Source: Gonapodya prolifera JEL478 (taxonomy: Eukaryota; Monoblepharomycota; Monoblepharidomycetes; Monoblepharidales; Gonapodyaceae). From it: a stretch of DNA of 64,000 bases. The stretch is taken from assembly GCA_001574975.1 (NCBI GenBank), contig KQ965783.1:124001-188000 (forward strand), given 5' to 3'. The notes below the pieces were generated by a model. The model saw nothing but the letters and a program-made list of their open reading frames with translations, was not told the origin of the DNA and searched no databases. The first letter of the stretch is position 1. Each line of letters begins with the position of its first letter. A program made the position numbers and the translations under genes. Shown in pieces: positions 57,311-64,000 of this stretch.

Positions 57311-60300
57311 CATTTTGGCGGCATCTTGGCTGGAGGTTAGGAATTTCGAAGTGCCGTAGTCCAGTGCCACGTTCTTTGTGCAACCTGTGACTCATTCATC
57401 TCAGACAGGTCGAGGAGAAACGGAACAACATCAAAACTACTGAGCTTGACTGCATCGGCCAGGATTCTTCTTCTTTCGGCCTTCTTCAGCTCTGAGCGTG
57501 ATCGTGTCATCGGAGCTTCATTTGATTTCATCCATCAGAAACACTGTTCGAACCACAACCGACAGTCATAGAAATGAATCTTTCATTGGGAACGATCAAA
57601 AACAGGGGCGCTACACAAGCGTCACTCTTGCAATAACAATAATGTGGGACAAGACATCGAAAGATTTGGGAGAACAACACAGCTCCAACCTCCATCGACG
57701 ATGATTCAAATCTTCAAGATAATCGATGATCACGCTCAAGCGTCCCTCAATGGAGCAGAAAGATGTGCGATTGAGCTGTCACTGCTGAAAGGGGATCCTT
57801 CCAAATGAAGTCTCTTGCACTGTAAAAGAAACCGAAGGTAGTCATTCACTTGCTTTCTGGGACAGCAGAAGCTTCTCTTCAGCTCCAATGATGTGTCGGA
57901 CAACGGGAGAGGAGGTTTGAAGACTTACTCCTGGGAAAGTGAGTACAACTCTTCCGCTCCAAGCAAAGATGAGAATTGACCACAGCAATTTTCCGAATTG
58001 CGGTCGGAATCGGGCTTCCAGTGATAAAATGGTGGCCAAGATGCCAAGACAACAGTGTCCGAGTGTCCGAGAATGAACGATCCGTAAGCCGGAGATTTCA
58101 GCGGAGTCTCATATTTCAAGAAAACAACATCGGCACTTGAACTGGAGAAGATGTAGCAGTGTGTCTGTGAGAGGGATGGAAGGAGAAAATGTGGCGCAGG
58201 TGATGTGCCACTCGGCGGGCCCGTGGTTGTGTCCTGGAAACACCCAGATAGTGGGTGGCTAATGTCCGCTCAATATTAATATGATACAGTTTTCTTTACA
58301 ATGCCGCGGAGTCTCAAATATGACTGTCTAACTGCATTGCGTTGTAGTCCAACGATAGCGTATGCTCTGAAACAACAAGTCATGCCGGTGGCACGTTGCT
58401 GAAAAGAGCCAGCGACACGTCAAGAATACGACGCTTTTCATGCCCGGCATTGGGCAGCACTGCGCTGAAGAACAGTGCCCGAGGCATCAGCAGCACACCG
58501 AAACTGCACCATAATGTCAGCACCACACCAGGTAAAGTAGAGGTGGGACACCCACAACGTTCCTCCTGACTGCATCGTCCGCATTGGGAAAGCCCTGACT
58601 GCTCCAGACTGCCGACCGACGCTCCAAATATTCACCAATTGTGACAGGTACGACCATTAGTCCACGGTTGCCCAAGTACTCAAGCGGAGGTGAAAGTGAT
58701 TCTTTTGTTCACGTTAGTGCGCGACACAGCACCTCTGAAACCGGTTTTGGTGAAACTGTGAATTCGATTCGGCAAAAAAATCCCAGCTCTATGTCCGTTC
58801 TCTGACAGAACGTACTTCGACCATAAACACCAGGATCGTGGTGCGCCCGATTACGCCCAACCCCATGAATTCCAACATTCCAAAGCTCCGATCACGACGG
58901 TCGACGCGCCCGGTCTCTGGTAAATGTTCCGTGGGGATGCTGACCGTATCATGCCATACACCGCCTTCTTTCAATACATGCTTGAGGACTTCGTTCGACA
59001 AGGTGTCATTTGATTGCCGGTCTGGATGTGTGGTGGGGCGAGCCACGGTAGACGAGCAAACTACACTAAACCCACACGTTGCGGTCACCATGTCTCGCCG
59101 TCACTCACCGAGGTACCCTCTCCACGAGGAGACATCCACCTTCTCCGTGACAAATTTTTCCCTCCTGTTTCAATTCTGATACGCCCAAACAAGTGTTTGT
59201 TGTCCTGCTGCATGAGCGAACAAAACCATCTAGTGCGCGCTGCTCATCATGCACGTAGTATGCGAAAGGTACGGACGGGTAGGCGTAGTAGAGAGTGTGT
59301 GAAGCTCTGCATCGGCTCGAAAGCTCAACGCTTCGTGAAGTCTTCGGCTTGTACGGTGGCGCCCCAGAAGGGTCCACGCGCGGACAGTCCAAACGCATCA
59401 AGTGAGATAGTACACTTGCGCGAAACTTGCTCTCATACGCTCCGCGTGGCATATAGCATTCAGCAGGATCTGCATGATTGGAGTGCAAGGCGTTCACGCC
59501 GAGTGATGCCGTATTATCCTCGCAGGCACGCAAACTTCCACAAGTTCTCGTTCACGTACTTCGTCAGCTGAATACTCAGAACGACGTGCTTTGGTTGCAC
59601 CTGCTAAGTCGTACCCAGTTGTGGAAAGCGATTGTTTCATGTGTCCAGAAGCATCCATACTCGAAGACCCGTCACTTCCTCCGGTTTGCGTACCGAAAAC
59701 AACAACGTATGGCCAGTAGGATTACTGAGCTAACACGCGAGTTGGGTGCCGCACACGGAAGTCTTCCAGTTCCGTTCAGGTGGTGTCGTCTGTACCATGC
59801 AATGCTGGGTCGGCAGAAGCGCCCCGTGGAAAATGTTGGCTGTCGTGCCCCATCTAAGAGTGTTCTAGCGATATTGCTATGTCCGACCAAACGCGCCGAC
59901 TTGATGGTGGTCTGCACGTCCGACATGTTCATTGAATTGACTGCATTGGGCGCCGTCTGCTCCACGTAACAGGCTGTGTTCTTTTTTTCCGTGTCGTTTA
60001 ACTCCCGTATTCGAATGTCCCGCTGGTTTTCTTCCCTGAACTTGCAGTGCTCTTGACGGGAATCTCCTTTGATTCATTCTTTTCTTGAAACAACGGTTGC
60101 TGGGATGACACTGATTCATACGATGTCACCACGTTGAGTCCGTCACAAAAGCTGTATCAAAAAGCACACGTGGTCACTCGCGCTCGTGTTCTCGTGCCAA
60201 TTCTTCGCATCCATTGGGGGTGGCGGTCGGTCACTGAGGCTCAAAATCTTCGTCAGTCCGAGGAATCCTCGAGCGCAGTTCACGTCTTCGGCTTTCTTTT

Positions 60301-60703
60301 CGTGTTTGGTGAATGCAGGTTGGGCCCGTACAGAATGGTCCAAAAATAAATGTACGACCTCAGGTTGTGAAGAAGGGCGGCAAAACTGCCCTTCGGGCGG
60401 AGCTTCCACCTTTATTCCGATGGAAACCTTATCAATGGCAATGCGAGTGCGCTCCCTGCTCCCTGCTACGTACTCTTTCCCGTCGCATTGCGGTCTGCAA
60501 TTCAAGTAAGTGCTCGTTCTGGAGTTAGACGGTGGCGCTTGGGACAACCGAGGAACCTCATTGCGGGTCCCTACTTCGTACGTGGCAGCAATCGCAGTAC
60601 TCAGCCTACCTGCAACGTAGCATTCGTTTTTATTCTCCTCTAATCCCTCGACTCGGTCTAATCCTCCGAAACAGAATCGGTACAACAACACTCGTAGTAA
60701 ATC
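57311..60703. other. Interval without a recognised gene
   Basis: About 3.4 kb with scattered short open frames on both strands and no family I recognise. A minus-strand frame at 57842-58039 has a plausible hydrophobic helix (LLWSILIFAWSGRVVL), and a minus frame at 58789-59091 has balanced composition; neither has neighbours or splice sites good enough to claim. A small stem (AAGGGCGGCAAAACTGCCCTT) occurs near 60371. The last part is the promoter of the ABC transporter. Confidence 0.45.
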
Positions 60704-63700
60704 ATGCAAATGATTGGCAAGTCCGACGCAACGCTTGCCTCGGACGTCGAGATCCCTCTCGACGACGTTGGAGAGACCGATAAGCTGAAACCTTCTGCCA
60801 AGGGAGCGGAGAAGGATGGATTTCTCTCCAAGCTCAACATTTTCGGTTCCAGAAAAGAGGACACGGTGGGGGACAAGGACGAGAAGCCAAAGGATCCATC
60901 TATCAGCTATTTGCAACTATTTCGATTCGCGGAGCCGTTTGACTACTTGCTGGTGAGTAACTCCCTCCTCAGAAAGCGGCCAGTCAGCATGTAAACCTTA
61001 CCAATGTGTTCCACGCACTTCAGATTTTCGTCGCATTATCATGTGCATGCATCAACGGTGTCATGCAGCCTTTGATGGCTATACCAAGTAAGTTGTTCTC
61101 AACGAATTTTACTGAAGATCATCTCTTCACATGTGTTTCGACATCTTCCAGTGGGTGACATTATTCTAGCACTGGCTACATACCGTCCCGAACTTCGTCT
61201 CCCCGATGGTGCAATCGGATCCGAATCCTTTTTCGACGAGACTAGTGCGTTGCGGTCGTAGCAGTCGTGATGGCAAAAGCTCCCGTCTTCTTATCATCCT
61301 CAACCTACAGCCCGACGAGCGCTGATCCTCTACCTCATAATCGGTTTGGTTGGATTCGTCGCCGCTTATTTGCAATTCACATGTAAGTGTCCTCTGATGA
61401 ATCCATAAACCCCATTGTCGTTTCAACCTGATGACCACCCCCTGGCAGGCATCATCATATCCGCCGAACGCCAGCTTAAACGCATGCGCGAAGAATACTT
61501 CCGCGCGACACTACGCCAGGAAATTGGCTGGCACGAGACGGGCAACGCGACCGGAGAACTCACGTCACGGTTGCAAGCAGACACGACGCTGGTACGGAAC
61601 GGTATGGCGGAGAAGTTTGGCGTCGTTGTGCAGGCGGCGGCGCAGTTTGTGGCGGGGCTGTTGATTGGATTTTCTCGAGGTACGGATGGAGAATGGCTTT
61701 TTCTCGCCGTGCAAGAACCTGTCGTAACGTTCTGACCTTGATAGGTTGGAAAATGGCACTCGTCCTCACCGCAACCTTCCCTATCGCCATGGCCATAATG
61801 ATTGGAATGGTTTGGGTGCTGAACGCTCGCACGAAGAAGCAACAAGAGGCCCTCGGAGAAGCCAGTGCGGTAGCTGAACAAGCGATTTCAAACGTGCGGA
61901 CTGTCGCGGCATTCGGCGGCCAAGAGCGCAACCTGAGAAAGTACGAGGAGAAACTGGAAGTGGCTCGCAAGTCGGGAGTTCAGGTCGGGCTGGCTACTGG
62001 TACAGGAATGGGTTTCATGTTTGCTTTTGTGTTCATTCTTTACGGGTTCGGACTTTGGTACGTAGCTGAGAGCAGTTTTGGTCAACTGTTTCACTCACTC
62101 ATCATGAACTCTTGAAAAAGGTACGGCTCGACGTTAGTTCAATCTGGAGAATACGACGGGTCCAAAGTCATTGCGGTGTTTTTCTCCATCCTTATTGGAA
62201 TCTTCTCGGTGGGCCAGATGGCGCCAGAGATGGAAGCGCTCGCCTCTGCCACTGGAGCGGCCTACCGCATCTGGAACACCATTGACCGCCAAGTAGTCAT
62301 CGACGCCACGTCGTCCCAAAAGGGATTGACTCCACCTACTCCAAAAGGGCGCATTGAGTTCCGGTCCGTTGGGTTCACCTATCCCAGTCGCAAAGATGTC
62401 AAGGTCCTGGATGACTTCTCTCTTCTCATCGAAGCTGGAAAGACGGTGGCACTTGTGGGAGCGAGTGGGAGTGGCAAGAGCACCATTGTCAAGTTGATTG
62501 AAAGGTTCTATGATCCCGATGAGGGCGCCGTTTCGCTGGACGGCGAGGACCTCAAGAACCTCAACGTTCGTTGGCTCCGAAGGCAGATCGGAATTGTCAG
62601 TCAAGAACCGGTACTGGTACGTTATTATGAAGCTCTTTAATCACCAAGGGTTGCGGTCTCTCATACACAGTGAATCCTCCTAGTTTGACGGCTCGATTCG
62701 CTCCAATATTCTGATGGGCTTAGCTGACCCGGTGGCTCACAACAATTCGGAACTCGATACTCTGATCCACGCCGCGGTAAAGTTGGCTAATGCCGATTTT
62801 GTTTGGAGCCTCCCTCACGGTATCGATACCGGCGTCGGCGAGAGGGGACTAATGCTATCTGGCGGTCAAAAGGTGAGCACCAATTCTTCCAAAATCTCGG
62901 ATAGAGTCTTACCTTGAATGATTGCAGCAACGCATTGCCATCGCTCGGGCGGTAATCTCCAACCCAGTGATTTTGCTTCTTGATGAAGGTGCGTTTTTGG
63001 GAGGCGTGCGGGATTTGAGGTGACCCTGACGAGCGTTGGCCATAGCAACATCGGCCCTGGATACTGCTGCCGAGCGCCAAGTTCAGAAGGCACTCGATCA
63101 AGCTTCAGGTGAATGACTCGTCGCTGATACTGGTTCGTACTGTTATTGAATTATTCATCCTTACAGCAAATCGGACCACCATTGTAATCGCCCACCGTCT
63201 CTCCACTGTGAAGAATGCAAACATCATTATTGTCATGGACCACGGGAAAATTGTCGAGTCGGGATCCCATAACGACCTCCTTCAGAGAAATGGACCATAC
63301 GCCGAGCTCGTTCGTGCCCAGGAACTCGAAACCGGGGACGCAGATGACAACGTCGAAGGCGACGTGCTTGAGCGGGGCGAAGGAACGTCACCACTCGCGG
63401 CAGGGTCTGAAAAGAAACCTTCAGTAACTCGTCGCTCCTCAAAGCCGGACATCGCCACTCGCCGCGCATCATCTGGAGGCATAAAAATAGAGCGACTAAA
63501 AAGCTCATCTGATATCAAGAAAGCTGAAGAAGAAGAGAAGGCTAAACGAAAGCAAGAGGATGCAGAGTACCTTCGCCGATCGACACCATGGAGGAGAGTT
63601 ATGCTACTAAATGCTCCGGAGTACGGTTACATGTTTGTTGGGGCCGTCGCTGCGGCTGTCATGGGAGTCGTGTTCCCGCTATCATCAGTCGTCTTCACTG

Positions 63701-64000
63701 GAATGACCGAGGTTTTTGCAAAGACTGGCGATGATCTGACAAAGTGAGTTTGTTTGTGACGGATAAGTGGAGACAAGTTTGTCACCGACGTACTACATCT
63801 AGTGGGACGAGATACTACACATTGCTGTTCCTTGCAATCGGTGTAGCAGATGGCTTAGCATTTTTCTTCAACCTATACTGCTTCTCTTACAGCGGAGAAG
63901 GGTTGACTACACGGATAAGAAAGTCGTTCTTACGTGCTTTGATGTATCAGGAGGTAAGCTGCCACTCTTTTGGGCAATTACAAGCAATGCTTGATTATAA
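60704..64000 (+). CDS. ABCB-type full ABC transporter (partial)
   Basis: The 5' part of a P-glycoprotein-like multidrug or peptide exporter, cut by the window edge. It starts at ATG 60704 ([16 protein letters not shown]) with a long acidic/basic cytosolic leader. Half 1: a membrane domain beginning at [16 protein letters not shown], then [37 protein letters not shown], and [17 protein letters not shown]. Its nucleotide-binding domain is complete: [12 protein letters not shown] (A-loop), Walker [11 protein letters not shown]-loop IVSQEPVL, signature [14 protein letters not shown], Walker B VILLLDE-ATSALD, and H-loop IAHRLST. A charged linker with [14 protein letters not shown], a likely kinase target, leads to membrane domain 2 ([19 protein letters not shown] ... 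YQE at 63954). At least nine introns. Drug or lipid export at the plasma membrane or vacuole is inferred. Confidence 0.93.

Noticed and set aside
59105-59969. Overlapping 140-160 residue frames on both strands
   Set aside because: There are no recognisable motifs, no splice context and similar open length on both strands; chance frames are more likely.

Overview
The window reads as intron-rich eukaryotic nuclear DNA, almost certainly from a fungus. Most genes are split by short introns (about 45-100 bp, some longer) with GTRNGT-like donors and YAG acceptors. The gene set includes a UapA/UapC-type purine permease, chitin-binding CBM18 modules joined to a double-psi barrel domain, an ERG26/SDR42E-like dehydrogenase, an FAP1/NF-X1 protein and a SIZ/PIAS SUMO ligase. 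An early-diverging zoosporic fungus is my guess from the CBM18 architecture and intron richness, but nothing here proves the phylum. No rRNA, tRNA, CRISPR array or virus-like element was recognised.

Layout. 1-7.4 kb is a gene-poor tract of diverged repeats with one intronless F-box gene (1184-2614) and a 20-base assembly gap at 3693-3712. 7.5-31 kb is dense and conserved: a seven-helix membrane protein (-), a two-domain HCCA-isomerase/DsbA-fold protein (+), the replication clamp-loader subunit RFC2/Rfc4 (+), a Kelch protein (-), the histone N-alpha-acetyltransferase Naa40 (-), an ABHD12-like lipase (-), an NF-X1-type zinc-finger protein (-), a 3-beta-HSD-like SDR (-), an NCS2 urate/xanthine permease (+) and a BAHD-like acyltransferase (-). 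31-34 kb is non-coding and carries a small GC-rich hairpin repeat.

34-44 kb holds a PTC7-like PP2C phosphatase with a very long low-complexity insert, then an intronless island: an orphan protein, an F-box-like protein and its decayed tandem copy. 44-57 kb holds the secreted CBM18x3-DPBB protein (-), a SIZ/PIAS ligase (-), an F-box protein with a cysteine-rich tail (-), a 1-Cys peroxiredoxin (-), a beta-lactamase-fold hydrolase (-) divergent from an alpha/beta hydrolase (+), and a fragment of a second PTC7-like phosphatase (-). 57.3-60.7 kb has no recognisable gene. The window ends inside an ABCB-type full ABC transporter (+).

The genes do not form one pathway. Themes are ubiquitin/SUMO conjugation (two F-box proteins, an F-box-like pair, SIZ, an NF-X1 RING protein), DNA replication, detoxification and redox (HCCA/DsbA fold, Prx6, ABC transporter) and lipid or ester chemistry (SDR, ABHD12, BAHD, two hydrolases). 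I found no clearly new biological system. The most unusual signals are the GC hairpin family in two introns of the CBM18 gene, the altered zinc-ligand spacing of the SP-RING, the F-box/Cys-rich fusion, the F-box-like pair with a homogenised 3' end, and the diverged repeat tract. Gene ends are read from splice-site and frame logic by eye, so exon borders carry some uncertainty.
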